From NCBI RefSeq assembly GCF_003751085.1, contig NZ_RJJY01000001.1, positions 5,518,001 through 5,582,000 on the forward strand: DNA of 64,000 nucleotides. The letters are read 5' to 3'. The translations under genes and the position numbers were made by a program. This document shows positions 35,333-44,372 of this stretch, in pieces (position 1 is the stretch's first letter; the number at the start of each line of letters is the position of its first letter). The notes under the pieces were generated by a model. The model saw nothing but the letters and a program-made list of their open reading frames with translations. It did not search any database and had not been told where the DNA came from. The DNA comes from Micromonospora sp. Llam0. GTDB taxonomy: Bacteria > Actinomycetota > Actinomycetes > Mycobacteriales > Micromonosporaceae.

Positions 35333-37294
35333 ATGTCAATCGACCATGACAGCCACGTCCACACCGACCCGGACGACATCAGCTCGAACCCTTCCGGCAA
35401 CCGTCCGTTCCACGAGGTGCTCGCCGCCCGTGCCGGCCGCCGCGACATCGTCCGCGGCGGTACGGTGATCGCCGCCGCGGCCTTCCTCGGTGCGGCCGGC
35501 GGCGCTCTCGGCACCGACACGCCGGCCAGCGCCGGTGGCCACGGGCACGGGCGTGGCAAGGGCAGGCCCGGCCGACGTGGTCTGCTCGGTTTCGACCCGG
35601 TACCGCCGAGCACCGACGACGCCATCACCGTCCCGCCGGGCTACACCGCCGACGTGCTCATCCCGTGGGGCACCCCGCTGCGCAGCCGGGGTCCGGCCTG
35701 GCGCAAGGACGCCACGAACACCGCCGGTGACCAGGCCGAGCAGGTGGGCAGCCACCACGACGGCATGCACTTCTTCCCGCTGGGGCGCGGCCCGCTGGGT
35801 AGCCGTCGCGGCCTGCTGGTGCTCAACCACGAGTACGTCGACCGGACCCTGCTCTACCCCGACGGCGACGCGGAGATGACCCGGGAAAAGGTCGACAAGG
35901 CGCTCGCCGGCCACGGGGTCAGCGTCGTCGAGGTGGAGCTGTCGCGGGGCCGGTGGCGCAACGTCGACTCGCGGTTCAACCGCCGGGTGACCGGCACCAC
36001 CCCGGTCGCCTTCTCCGGACCGGTGTCCGGCCGGCACCCGGCGCTGCGCGCGAACAACCCACCGATGGGTACGTTGAACAACTGCTCGCACGGGGCCACC
36101 CCGTGGGGCACCTACGTGACCTGTGAGGAGAACTGGAACGGGTACTTCGGCACCGAGGATCCGCAGTGGTCGCCGACGCCGGAGCAGGCCCGGTACGGGG
36201 TCAACGCCGCCGGGTTCGGCTACCGTTGGCACCTGGCCGACCCGCGCTTCGACGTGGCGCGCAACCCGAACGAGTTGCACCGCTTCGGGTGGATGGTCGA
36301 GATCGACCCAATGAACCCGCGGTCCACCCCGGTGAAGCGGACCGCACTCGGCCGGTTCAAGCACGAAGGTGCCACCTTCTGGGAGTCGCGCGGTCGGGTC
36401 GTCGTCTACAGCGGCGACGACCAGGACGGCGAGTACCTCTACAAGTTCGTCGGTGACGGTCCGTGGCGGATGCAGCGGGCGCTGGGCCGCAGCCCGTTGG
36501 ACCACGGCACGCTCTACGTCGCCCGGTTCGACGACGACGGCAAGGGCGTCTGGCTGCCACTGGAGCACGGAAAAGGTCCACTCACCAGGGCGAACGGCTG
36601 GCAGGACCAGGCCGACGTGCTGCTGCGGACCCGGGAGGCCGCCGACGCGGTCGGCGCCACCGCGCTGGACCGCCCGGAGTGGGTGGCGGTCAACCCGAAG
36701 AACAACGACGTCTACCTGACCCTGACCAACGGCACCGGCTGGCCCGGTGAGGTGAACCCGCGCACCCCCAACCCGTACGGGCACATCGTCCGCTGGCGGG
36801 AACGCGGCTGCGACAACACCGCTACCAGCTTCGAGTGGGACGTGTTCATGCTGGCCGGTGACCCGGCGTACGACCCGCAGGTGCGGCTCGACGAGACGAA
36901 CATCTTCGGCTCGCCGGACGGGATCTGGTTCGACGGCGACGGGCGGCTGTGGATTCAGACCGACGTGTCGAACTCGACGCAGAACCGGCCGGACCGGGGA
37001 CACGACAACATCGGCAACAACGCGATGCTGGCCGCCGACCCGCGTACCGGGGAGATCCGGCGGTTCCTGGTCGGCCCGCGCGGCGCGGAGATCACCGGGG
37101 TGGTCACCACCCCGGACCAGCGGACCATGTTCATCAACGTGCAGCATCCGGGCGAGTCCACGACGTACTGGGGCAGCCCGACGCCGGAGGACCCGCGAGC
37201 GGTGAGCAACTGGCCCGACTTCGACCCGGCTGGCCGGCCCCGGTCGGCGACCGTGGTCATCCGCAAGGCCGACGGCGGGGTCATCGGCAGCTGA
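35333..37294 (+). CDS. PhoX-family alkaline phosphatase
   Basis: A 653-residue protein. The N-terminus has a twin-arginine-like export signal: RRDIVRGG followed by TVIAAAAFLGAAGGALG. The PhoX fold (a beta propeller with Ca/Fe sites) is recognisable from HHDGMHFFPL, LLVLNHEYVD, NNCSHGATPWGTYVTCEEN, GWMVEIDP, KHEGATFWE, VVYSGDDQDGEYLYKFV and FGSPDGIWFDGDGRLWIQTD (quoted in parts). It hydrolyses phosphomonoesters outside the membrane. The ATG at 35333 has GAGG 7 bp upstream; the longer frame would displace the export signal. It is divergent from the ExeM gene and followed by a terminator hairpin and another exported enzyme. Confidence 0.94.
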   Translation: MSIDHDSHVHTDPDDISSNPSGNRPFHEVLAARAGRRDIVRGGTVIAAAAFLGAAGGALGTDTPASAGGHGHGRGKGRPGRRGLLGFDPVPPSTDDAITVPPGYTADVLIPWGTPLRSRGPAWRKDATNTAGDQAEQVGSHHDGMHFFPLGRGPLGSRRGLLVLNHEYVDRTLLYPDGDAEMTREKVDKALAGHGVSVVEVELSRGRWRNVDSRFNRRVTGTTPVAFSGPVSGRHPALRANNPPMGTLNNCSHGATPWGTYVTCEENWNGYFGTEDPQWSPTPEQARYGVNAAGFGYRWHLADPRFDVARNPNELHRFGWMVEIDPMNPRSTPVKRTALGRFKHEGATFWESRGRVVVYSGDDQDGEYLYKFVGDGPWRMQRALGRSPLDHGTLYVARFDDDGKGVWLPLEHGKGPLTRANGWQDQADVLLRTREAADAVGATALDRPEWVAVNPKNNDVYLTLTNGTGWPGEVNPRTPNPYGHIVRWRERGCDNTATSFEWDVFMLAGDPAYDPQVRLDETNIFGSPDGIWFDGDGRLWIQTDVSNSTQNRPDRGHDNIGNNAMLAADPRTGEIRRFLVGPRGAEITGVVTTPDQRTMFINVQHPGESTTYWGSPTPEDPRAVSNWPDFDPAGRPRSATVVIRKADGGVIGS

Positions 37295-37323
37295 CCGCCC
37301 CTGTCCACCCCTGCTCATCATTC

Positions 37324-37383
37324 GAGCCCGACGTACGGGCTCCGGGAGCCGCGGCCGATCTCGCCGACCGGTCGCGGCTCCCG
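37324..37383. terminator. Double hairpin after phoX
   Basis: GAGCCC/GGGCTC (37324-37342) and an 11-bp perfect stem CGGGAGCCGCG/CGCGGCTCCCG (37343-37383) lie between the PhoX stop and the next start. Confidence 0.7.
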
Positions 37384-37429
37384 TCGTATCCCGCCAGGAC
37401 TACCCCCTCGACCGCATCGGAGCCCAGGC

Positions 37430-39778
37430 ATGCGTACCCGAAGAAACCCGGCGGTGCTCGCCACCGCCACCACCGCCGCTGTCCTCTGCGCCGCCGTCGC
37501 GCTGACCGTTGCGCCCCCCGGTGGCGCGGCGGCCGGTCACCGTCCCGTCGGAGGCGGATCCGCCGTCTTCGACCGCACCGCCACCTACCCGGTGTTCCAC
37601 AACCGACCGGCCGGCGAGGACCCGACGGCCGAGACCGTCGCGGAGATCTCCACGGTCAGCCCGGACGGTCGGACGATGATCTACACCGACGCCGCCGGGC
37701 GGCGGGTCGGGTTCCTCGACATCACCGACCCGCGCAACCCCCGCAGTCTCGGCACCCTCTCGCTGGCCACGCTCGGCAACGCCGAGGACGAGCCGACCTC
37801 GGTCGCGGTGGTCGGCCGGTACGTGCTGATCGTCGTCAACACCAGCGTCAGCTACACCGCGCCGTCCGGCCGACTCGACGTGGTCGACCTGGCCAGCCGT
37901 ACCCGGGTGCGCAGCATCCCACTCGGCGGCCAGCCCGACGCCATCGAGGTCAGCGACAACGGCCGTTACGCGGCGATCGCGATCGAGAACGAGCGGGACG
38001 AGGATGCCACCCCGCTCGGCGGCGACGAAGGCGACCTGCCGCAGCCGCCGGCCGGGTTCCTGCAGATCGTCGACCTGACCGGTCGCCACCCGGCAACCTG
38101 GTCGACCCGTACGGTGTCGCTGACCGCGGCCGATGGCAGCGCGCTGCCCGGTCTGGTCGCCGCCGGGCTGGACACGCCGGCCGACCCGGAGCCGGAGTAC
38201 GTGTCGATCAACGGTCGTGACCAGGTCGCGGTGACCCTGCAGGAGAACAACGGGGTGGTGCTGGTCGACCTGCGCAGCGGGCGGATCACCAAGGCGTTCA
38301 GCGCCGGGACCGCCACGGTGACCGGCATCGACACCGCCGACGACGGGGTCATCGACCTGACCGGCGCGTTCACCGGCCTACCCCGGGAACCGGACGCGGT
38401 GGCCTGGATCGACGACCGCTACCTGGCGACCGCGAACGAAGGGGACTGGAAGGGCGGCACCCGGGGCTGGTCGATCTTCGACAGCCGGACCGGCCGGGTG
38501 GTCTGGGACGCCGGTAACTCCTTCGAACACCTGGCGGTGCGCCACGGGCTGCACAACGACAACCGGGCCGACAACAAGGGCACCGAACCGGAGGGCATCG
38601 CGGTCGCCACGTTCGGCCGCACCCGGTACGCCTTCATCGGCTCCGAACGGAGCAACTTCGTCGCCGTCTACGACCTGACCAGACCGACCAGGCCGGTGCT
38701 GCGCCAGGTGCTGGCGACGACCAACGGCCCGGAGGGGCTGCTGCCGATCCCGTCCCGCGGCCTGCTCGCGGTCTCCAGTGAGGTCGACGACGCCGAGGCC
38801 GGGGTACGCGCTGCGGTGAACCTGTTCCGGCTGGGTACGGGCACCCCGTCGTTCCCGACGCTGGTCTCGCAGACCAGCGGCTGGGGCCCCGACCGGGCGC
38901 CGATCGGCTGGGGCGGGCTCGGCGCGCTCACCGCCGTTCCCGGCAAGCGACACCAGCTGTACGCGGCGAGCGACGCCCTCTACTCGCCGACCCGGATCTA
39001 CACCATCGACACCCGACGCAGCCCGGCGCGGATCGTCGACGATCTGGTGGTCCGTGACGCGTCCGGCGAGCCGGCCGGCTACGACGCCGAAGGCCTGTTC
39101 GCCCGGCCGCAGGGCGGCTTCTGGCTGGTGTCGGAGGGTGCGACCGGTGCCGCCAACCAGCTGGTCCGGCTGGACCGCTCGGGGGTGACCCGACAGGTCG
39201 TGTCCCTGCCCGACGAGGTGGCCACCGGGCTCGGCAGCCAAGGGCTGGAGGGGGTGACCGCGCTGACCGACCGGCGTGGCCGGGAGCAGGTGTGGGTGGT
39301 GTTGCAGCGGGGCGTGGCCGGTGATCCGGCCGGGGTGGTCCGGCTCGGCCGCTACGACGTACGCGGCGGCACCTGGGCCTGGTTCGGATACCAGCTGGAG
39401 AGCACCGATGTCGCCGGCGACTGGATCGGCCTGTCCGAGATCACCTCGGTCGGCGACGGCCGGCTCGCGGTGATCGAGCGGGACAAGCTCAGCGGGCCGG
39501 CCGCCCGGGTCAAGCGGATCTACACGGTCGACGTACCGACCGGCGACCCGGCCCCCGGCCGGTTGCCGGTGCTGCCGAAGCGGCTCGCCTACGACGTGCT
39601 GCCCGACCTGCGGGCCGGCAACGGGTGGACGCAGGAGAAGCTGGAAGGGCTCACCGTCGGCGGGGACCGGCAGGTGTACGTGGTCACCGACAACGACGGG
39701 GCCCAGGACGCCACCGGCGAGACGGTGTTCCTCCGGCTCGGCTCGGCCGACCGGGTGTTCGGTCGGGGTCGACGCTAG
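37430..39778 (+). CDS. Exported phytase-like esterase/choice-of-anchor-I-like beta-propeller protein
   Basis: A 782-residue protein with a signal peptide (VLATATTAAVLCAAVALTVA). The N-terminal two thirds are a beta propeller with repeated strands of the style GYLDITDPRNPRSLG, RLDVVDLASRTRVRS and DAIEVSDNGRYAAIAIENE, as in choice-of-anchor-I proteins, including NNGVVLVDLRSGRITKAF. The C-terminal third matches esterase-like phytase domains (YDAEGLFARPQGGFWLVSEG, GLEGVTALTDRRG, KLEGLTVGGDRQVYVVTDND). It probably hydrolyses phosphate esters, but I see no classic catalytic triad. It lies downstream of phoX on the same strand, separated by terminator-like hairpins. Confidence 0.85.
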   Translation: MRTRRNPAVLATATTAAVLCAAVALTVAPPGGAAAGHRPVGGGSAVFDRTATYPVFHNRPAGEDPTAETVAEISTVSPDGRTMIYTDAAGRRVGFLDITDPRNPRSLGTLSLATLGNAEDEPTSVAVVGRYVLIVVNTSVSYTAPSGRLDVVDLASRTRVRSIPLGGQPDAIEVSDNGRYAAIAIENERDEDATPLGGDEGDLPQPPAGFLQIVDLTGRHPATWSTRTVSLTAADGSALPGLVAAGLDTPADPEPEYVSINGRDQVAVTLQENNGVVLVDLRSGRITKAFSAGTATVTGIDTADDGVIDLTGAFTGLPREPDAVAWIDDRYLATANEGDWKGGTRGWSIFDSRTGRVVWDAGNSFEHLAVRHGLHNDNRADNKGTEPEGIAVATFGRTRYAFIGSERSNFVAVYDLTRPTRPVLRQVLATTNGPEGLLPIPSRGLLAVSSEVDDAEAGVRAAVNLFRLGTGTPSFPTLVSQTSGWGPDRAPIGWGGLGALTAVPGKRHQLYAASDALYSPTRIYTIDTRRSPARIVDDLVVRDASGEPAGYDAEGLFARPQGGFWLVSEGATGAANQLVRLDRSGVTRQVVSLPDEVATGLGSQGLEGVTALTDRRGREQVWVVLQRGVAGDPAGVVRLGRYDVRGGTWAWFGYQLESTDVAGDWIGLSEITSVGDGRLAVIERDKLSGPAARVKRIYTVDVPTGDPAPGRLPVLPKRLAYDVLPDLRAGNGWTQEKLEGLTVGGDRQVYVVTDNDGAQDATGETVFLRLGSADRVFGRGRR

Positions 39779-39886
39779 TCCGGCCCCGGGTCGCCGGCGG
39801 GTCCGGCACCGGGTCGCGGGCGTGGCACCTACGGTCGCGCCCGCGACACCGGGCTGTCGACCCAGCCCAGATCAGGGTCTGTCGGC

Positions 39887-40795
39887 TCAGGTCAGGTCAC
39901 GCAGGATCTGGTGGAGCAGGTCCTGGGTACGGGCGGGCGGGTCGGCCTCGACGCAGAGCCGCTCCATCGCGGCGGCGTAGTGGTCGACGTCCTCCCGCTT
40001 GTCCAGGTAGATCGCGCTGGTCAGTTGTTCGATGTAGATGATGTCGGGCAGGTCCTGGTCGGCGAAGCGCAGGATGGTGAAGGCTCCGCCGGCGGCCGCG
40101 TGCCCGCCGGCGTCGAACGGCACGACCTGCAGCCGTACGTTCGGTAGCTTGGTCGCCTCGATCAGGGCGCTGATCTGGTCGCGCATCACGGCCTGGCCGC
40201 CGATCGGCCGCCGCAGCACCGCTTCGTCGATCACCGCCCACAGGTTCGGTGGCTGCGGCCGACGGAGCAGATCCTGACGCTCCATCCGCAGCTCGACCCG
40301 GCGTTCCACTTCGTCGGCCGGGGCCCGACCGTGTCCGAGTAGGACCACCGCACGGGCGTAGTCGCGGGTCTGCAGCAGGCCGGGTACGAACTGGACCTCG
40401 TAGCTGCGGATCATCTTGGCGGCCGCCTCCAGCCCCAGGTAGGACTGGAACCAGCTGGGCAGGATGTCGCCGTACCGGTGCCACCAGCCGGGCGTGTTCG
40501 CCTGCCGGGCGAGCCCGAGCAGCGCTGTGCGTTCCCGCGAGTCGGTCACCCCGTAGAGGGTGAGCAGGTCGGTGACGTCGCGTTCCTTGAAGCCGACCCG
40601 GCCGAGCTCCATCCGGCTGATCTTCGATTCGGAGGCGCGGATGTGCCAGCCGGCTGCCTCCCGGCTCACTCCCTGGCTCTCCCGGAGCCGCCGCAACTGC
40701 GCGCCGAGCAGCATCCGCAGCACGGTCGGCCCAGTCGCCGATCCGCCATCTGGCTGGGCCGTCATCGTCACCCACCGACCTCCGGACACCGTCAC
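39887..40795 (-). CDS. XRE-family HTH protein with DUF5753 (Scr1-type regulator)
   Basis: About 292-302 residues. The N-terminal HTH is LGAQLRRLRESQGVSREAAGWHI...SKISRMELG, followed by the DUF5753 region: YEVQFVPGLLQTRDYARAV, ELRMERQDLLRRP, VIDEAVLRRPIGG, RLQVVPFDAGGHAA, DIIYIEQLTSAIYLDKREDV. This family pairs with DUF397 proteins such as the one encoded 180 bp upstream on the same strand. In Streptomyces such pairs (for example WhiJ-type) influence development. The start could be GTG/ATG at 40795 or ATG 40765; the latter begins nearer the HTH. Confidence 0.94.
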   Translation of the reverse strand: MTVSGGRWVTMTAQPDGGSATGPTVLRMLLGAQLRRLRESQGVSREAAGWHIRASESKISRMELGRVGFKERDVTDLLTLYGVTDSRERTALLGLARQANTPGWWHRYGDILPSWFQSYLGLEAAAKMIRSYEVQFVPGLLQTRDYARAVVLLGHGRAPADEVERRVELRMERQDLLRRPQPPNLWAVIDEAVLRRPIGGQAVMRDQISALIEATKLPNVRLQVVPFDAGGHAAAGGAFTILRFADQDLPDIIYIEQLTSAIYLDKREDVDHYAAAMERLCVEADPPARTQDLLHQILRDLT

Positions 40796-40977
40796 GTCGT
40801 ATGGCAGCTACTCTTGGCGAGTAAGCATGCCATGACCTGAGGGTGATCCCTAAGGCCCCGTCGGTCCGGTCCGACCAGTGGACACCGCCGGCCCGGACGG
40901 TCGTCACCGATTACACCCAGGGATCGGTAGCCGTTCCGGATCGGCCCAGCGGATCAGGCCCCCCGGCGGGATCGATC

Positions 40978-41217
40978 CTAGCGAATCAGGTCGTCGAAGT
41001 CACCGTCCCGGGCGCCAAGGATGAACGCCTCGATCTCGGCACGGGTGTAGATCAGCGCCGGACCGTCCGGGAAGCGGGAGTTACGCAGAGCAATCCCGCT
41101 GCCACCGGGCAGCCGGGCAAGCTCGACGCAGTTCCCGCTGGGGTTGCTGCGGCCACTCTTGCGCCAGGCGAGGGTCGGCAGGTCGGTAATTGGAACGTCA
41201 CTATCCGGCTTATGCAT
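40978..41217 (-). CDS. DUF397-domain protein
   Basis: A 79-residue protein consisting of one DUF397 domain: LAWRKSGRSNPSGNCVELARL, then GIALRNSRFPDGPALIYTRAE and a final FILGARDGDFD. The W-x-K-S-x-x-S-x-x-x-x-x-C-V-E pattern is diagnostic. The ATG at 41217 (MHKPDSD) is chosen because the longer frame upstream has no homologous character. It precedes its usual partner, the Scr1/DUF5753 regulator, on the same strand. Some pairs of this kind act as activator and antagonist; the role here is inferred from the family only. Confidence 0.93.
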   Translation of the reverse strand: MHKPDSDVPITDLPTLAWRKSGRSNPSGNCVELARLPGGSGIALRNSRFPDGPALIYTRAEIEAFILGARDGDFDDLIR

Positions 41218-41543
41218 ACATACAATCCAAATCGGACATTGTCGCAACAGACGTAGGACTCCAGGGTCAGCCGCGCCTCGTCGCGGAAGGGTCAAATGCA
41301 CGTGCATCTGCTCTTGCGCCTGCAAGGTATTGCGAGCATGATAGCGCACGTGAACTTGTATCCGGCGGTTTACCCACCGTGATGAATAATCGGACATTCG
41401 ATGACATCACCCCCGATAAGGCCAGGGGCGGCGTAGACGATGATGCACGCAGAGTCACCAATCTGCGGGCCGGTCAGCTGCCTCCGGCGTCATCCGACGG
41501 CAGCAGCCACGAGACACACCGCGCGCAGCGAGACAGGAGGGCG
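41218..41543. other. Divergent intergenic region
   Basis: No gene is seen. It is noticeably AT-richer near 41200-41350 (for example around ATGCATACATACAATCC) and should hold promoters for the DUF397 gene and the small gene at 41544. No repeat or site could be assigned. Confidence 0.4.
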
Positions 41544-41810
41544 ATGAGCATGCCGGCTCCCATCCTCAACCCCAACCAACGCGACCCCCGGGACGTCTAC
41601 CCGACCGACCGGTACCAGCCGTCCGACCCGGTCTGGGTCTACCGCGGCGGCACCTGGTGCGCCGGGATCGTCGAGACCGCCTCAGCCGGCGCGGCGACCG
41701 TCACCTACCGCCCCACCGGCTCGCGTGGCACCGGGGTGGACACCATCACCGCGCCGTACGTGCTGCCACGGGCCGAGACCGACCCGATGCTGGACCGGGT
41801 GCACCGTTGA
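41544..41810 (+). CDS. Small conserved actinobacterial protein
   Basis: An 88-residue protein starting MSMPAPILNPNQRDPRD. The central part (PVWVYRGGTWCAGIVETASAGAATVTYRP) resembles a small SH3-like beta barrel, with a conserved-looking end VLPRAETDPMLDRV. AGGAGG lies at 41535-41540, serving either the ATG at 41544 or, with better spacing, that at 41550. Proteins of this type are common in actinobacteria beside Scr1/DUF397 genes, as here. No biochemical role is known to me. Confidence 0.78.
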   Translation: MSMPAPILNPNQRDPRDVYPTDRYQPSDPVWVYRGGTWCAGIVETASAGAATVTYRPTGSRGTGVDTITAPYVLPRAETDPMLDRVHR

Positions 41811-41921
41811 CGGTCGCCCGCCCACCGGACGGCCCCGACCGCCCCGCCGGTCGCCCGACTCAATATCGCGCCGCTGACGTGCACAAAGTCACCACTCAGT
41901 AGGCGAAAAACTACACAGGGA

Positions 41922-41950
41922 TTGACAGCAATCAGAGCAGCCGCGAGAAT
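41922..41950 (+). promoter_or_regulatory. Candidate promoter for the TDO-like gene
   Basis: TTGACA (41922-41927) is followed after 17 bp by GAGAAT (41945-41950), 105 bp upstream of the GTG start. The -35 matches the consensus and the -10 is only fair. Confidence 0.35.
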
Positions 41951-42054
41951 TTGCGAGCATTGTGGATCACCGGCGGCGCGGTGAATAGGCCACTCCGCCG
42001 GCACGGTATTGCGACACCGTACCCATGCCCGGAAGCCACCAGAAGGGCTGCCCT

Positions 42055-43203
42055 GTGTCTGATGGCGCACTATGCCTACCCTATCCGGAGCTGCTGCCGG
42101 CGAACCGGCACCGACTCCGCGCGGCGATCGCCGACGGCCCCCACACCTCGGCCCCGGAGCCGCTCGACAGCGTTACGTCGGGCGGCCGGGTCGACCCAGC
42201 ATCCGTCGACTACCAGGAAGTCGACTACCAGGAACATGACCGCTACTTCCAGATCCGCCGTACCCGCCAAACGCCGGAATCGGCGTTTCTCCACGCCTTG
42301 GCAATAGCGCATTTGGCAGTTCGAGAAAACGTCGACGAAAATGGGCTTTCCCAGCTCAGCGACGGTTACATCGCCCAGCTGTGGCTCGGGCTGGAAAGCC
42401 TGTACCGGTACGCGGGCCACGACATCGGCAACCAGCCGACCGGCGTTTTCGACCAGCCCGTCGAACGCCCGCTGCGCCACCCGCAGTCGGACGGTACGGA
42501 CCCGGATGACTCCGACGCCGCCGCCGACCGTTGGCTGATCGGTCACCAGTTCTTCTTCACCCTGATGCAGGGGGCGATCACCGGGCTGAACTGCTTCCTC
42601 GGTGCCAGCGCCGACGGCGACGAGGCCGAGGCGCGCGCCGCGCTGCGGGTCGCCACGGCGTTCATGCGCAGTTCGGCGGCGGCCTTCCGATTCACCTCGG
42701 ACTTCTCACCGGTCGACTACGAGCGACTGATCCGTCCGGCGATGGCACCACCTGCGGTGCGGGCCGGCTTCAGTGGACTGCAGACCCGCGACCACGCCCA
42801 CCTCATGGCGCTGTTCACCGAGGTCCGCGCGATGCGGTCCAAGATCGGCCCGGCCCGATTGGGTAGCGCCTTCGACGAGTTCGTCGAAGCGACCGTCGAG
42901 GCGTACGAGGCGCACCAACTGATCTGCGCCCGGTTCGGCGGCGATGTGCTGCCCAGCCTGCGGATGGCCGCCCGGTCGGCGGGGCGCAGCACGTCTCCGG
43001 GGGTGCAGGTGGTACGGCAGATGATGCGGGCCCGGCTGTTCGCGCTGCACGGCAGCCACCGGGACCGGACCGACGGGGGCGGGACACCCGGTGGGCCCGA
43101 GTGCGGGACGCCGGACACCGGTCCGGGTGGCCACGGAGGCGGAACGCCCGGCGCGGACGCCGGTGGGCAGGTCGACCAGCCGGCCGGCGGTGACCGGTGC
43201 TGA
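42055..43203 (+). CDS. Haem-dependent aromatic oxygenase-like protein (tryptophan 2,3-dioxygenase superfamily)
   Basis: A 382-residue protein. RQTPESAFLHALAIAHL (from R71) aligns with the HQTxEL segment of tryptophan 2,3-dioxygenase, with Arg in place of the distal His. AGFSGLQTRDHAHLMALF resembles the GFQS-type block, and EAHQLICARFGG followed by RSTSPGVQVVRQMM resembles the proximal-haem-His and GTGGS-x-G loop region. It therefore probably belongs to the His-ligated haem aromatic oxygenase superfamily (tryptophan dioxygenases, tyrosine hydroxylases, MarE), acting on an aromatic amino acid. The C-terminal 50 residues are Gly-rich and disordered. GTG 42055 follows AGAAGGG by 7 bp. It overlaps the monooxygenase start by 7 bp, indicating coupling. 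Confidence 0.72.
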   Translation: MSDGALCLPYPELLPANRHRLRAAIADGPHTSAPEPLDSVTSGGRVDPASVDYQEVDYQEHDRYFQIRRTRQTPESAFLHALAIAHLAVRENVDENGLSQLSDGYIAQLWLGLESLYRYAGHDIGNQPTGVFDQPVERPLRHPQSDGTDPDDSDAAADRWLIGHQFFFTLMQGAITGLNCFLGASADGDEAEARAALRVATAFMRSSAAAFRFTSDFSPVDYERLIRPAMAPPAVRAGFSGLQTRDHAHLMALFTEVRAMRSKIGPARLGSAFDEFVEATVEAYEAHQLICARFGGDVLPSLRMAARSAGRSTSPGVQVVRQMMRARLFALHGSHRDRTDGGGTPGGPECGTPDTGPGGHGGGTPGADAGGQVDQPAGGDRC

Positions 43204-44372
43204 ACGAGCGTACCCAGGTCGGCGTCATCGGCGCCGGACCGGCCGGGATGCTGCTGGCGGTGCTGCTGCGCCGGGCCGGGGTGGACTGCGTGGTGCTGGA
43301 GCGTCGGGACCGCGAGTACGTCGCCAACCGTGCCCGGGGCGCCACCGTGGAGCACCGGGTGGTCGACCTGCTGCGCCGGCACGACCTGGCCGGCAACCTG
43401 CTGCGGACCGGCGCGGTCGAGGACGCGGTGGAGTTCCGGCTCGGCGGGCGGCGCTACCCGGTCCGCTACGAGCCGCTGGCGGGCGGCCGCAGCCACTACA
43501 TCTACCCGCAGCAGTTCCTGGTCCGCGATCTGGTCGACGCCTACCTCGCCGACGGCGGTGACCTGCGGTTCGAGACCGCGGCGGAGGCGATCGACGACCT
43601 GACCGGGCAGCCCCGCATCCGGCTCGCCGACGGCCGTGAGCTGCGCTGCGACGTGGTGGCCGGCTGCGACGGCGAGTACGGCGTCGCCCGGCGGGCCATC
43701 CCCGCCGGGGCGCTGCGTTGCGCCGACTACCAGTACGACTACGCCTGGCTGTCGGTGCTCGCCGAAGCCCCGCCGTCCAGCGACTGCGTGATCAACGCCC
43801 TGCACGAGTCCGGGGCCTGCGTACATGTCCGCCGGACGCCGACGGTCAGCCGGTTCTACCTGCAGTGCGGGCGGGACGAGACCCGGGCGGACTGGCCGGA
43901 CGAGCGGATCTGGAAGGAGGTCCGGATCCGGCTGGCCCTGGACGAGCCGTGGACGCTGCACACCGGGCCGGTCACCGACACCGGCACCGTCCGGATGCGC
44001 AGCCTGGTCTGCGACCCGATGCGGTACGGGTCGTTGTTCCTCGCCGGCGACGCCGCGCACATCGTTCCGCCGGTCGGTGGCAAGGGCTTCAACCTGGCCC
44101 TGGCCGACGCGCAGGAGCTGGCGCTGGGGCTGATCGAGCGGTTCACCACCGGCGACCACCGCCGGTCGGACGCCTACTCGCAGCACCGGCTGGCCCGCAT
44201 CTGGCGGGCCCAGGAGTTCGTGCACTGGATGATGGACCTGGTGAACACCCCCGGGTACGGCACGGCCGACGCGGCGTTTCTGCACCGGGTGCAGGCGGCG
44301 CGGCTGACCCGGTTGGTCGACTCACCGGCCTACCTGGCCGCGTTCCTGGAGGACTACGTCGGGTGGTGGTGA
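43197..44372 (+). CDS. FAD-dependent aromatic hydroxylase, PobA-like
   Basis: A 391-residue class A flavoprotein monooxygenase, the same size as 4-hydroxybenzoate 3-hydroxylase. The FAD motifs are complete: VGVIGAGPAGMLLAVLLRRAG (quoted from the Rossmann loop), the DG motif VAGCDGEYGVAR and LFLAGDAAHIVPPVGGKGFN. Further PobA-like features are the segment RARGATVEHRVVDLL, YIYPQQFLV (substrate region) and LQCGRDET. It uses NAD(P)H and O2 to ortho-hydroxylate a phenolic acid; the exact substrate is unknown. It starts with GTG overlapping the TDO-like gene and ends 19 bp inside the convergent methyltransferase gene. No protocatechuate pathway genes are adjacent, so a biosynthetic role is more likely than catabolism. 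Confidence 0.9.
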   Translation: MLNERTQVGVIGAGPAGMLLAVLLRRAGVDCVVLERRDREYVANRARGATVEHRVVDLLRRHDLAGNLLRTGAVEDAVEFRLGGRRYPVRYEPLAGGRSHYIYPQQFLVRDLVDAYLADGGDLRFETAAEAIDDLTGQPRIRLADGRELRCDVVAGCDGEYGVARRAIPAGALRCADYQYDYAWLSVLAEAPPSSDCVINALHESGACVHVRRTPTVSRFYLQCGRDETRADWPDERIWKEVRIRLALDEPWTLHTGPVTDTGTVRMRSLVCDPMRYGSLFLAGDAAHIVPPVGGKGFNLALADAQELALGLIERFTTGDHRRSDAYSQHRLARIWRAQEFVHWMMDLVNTPGYGTADAAFLHRVQAARLTRLVDSPAYLAAFLEDYVGWW

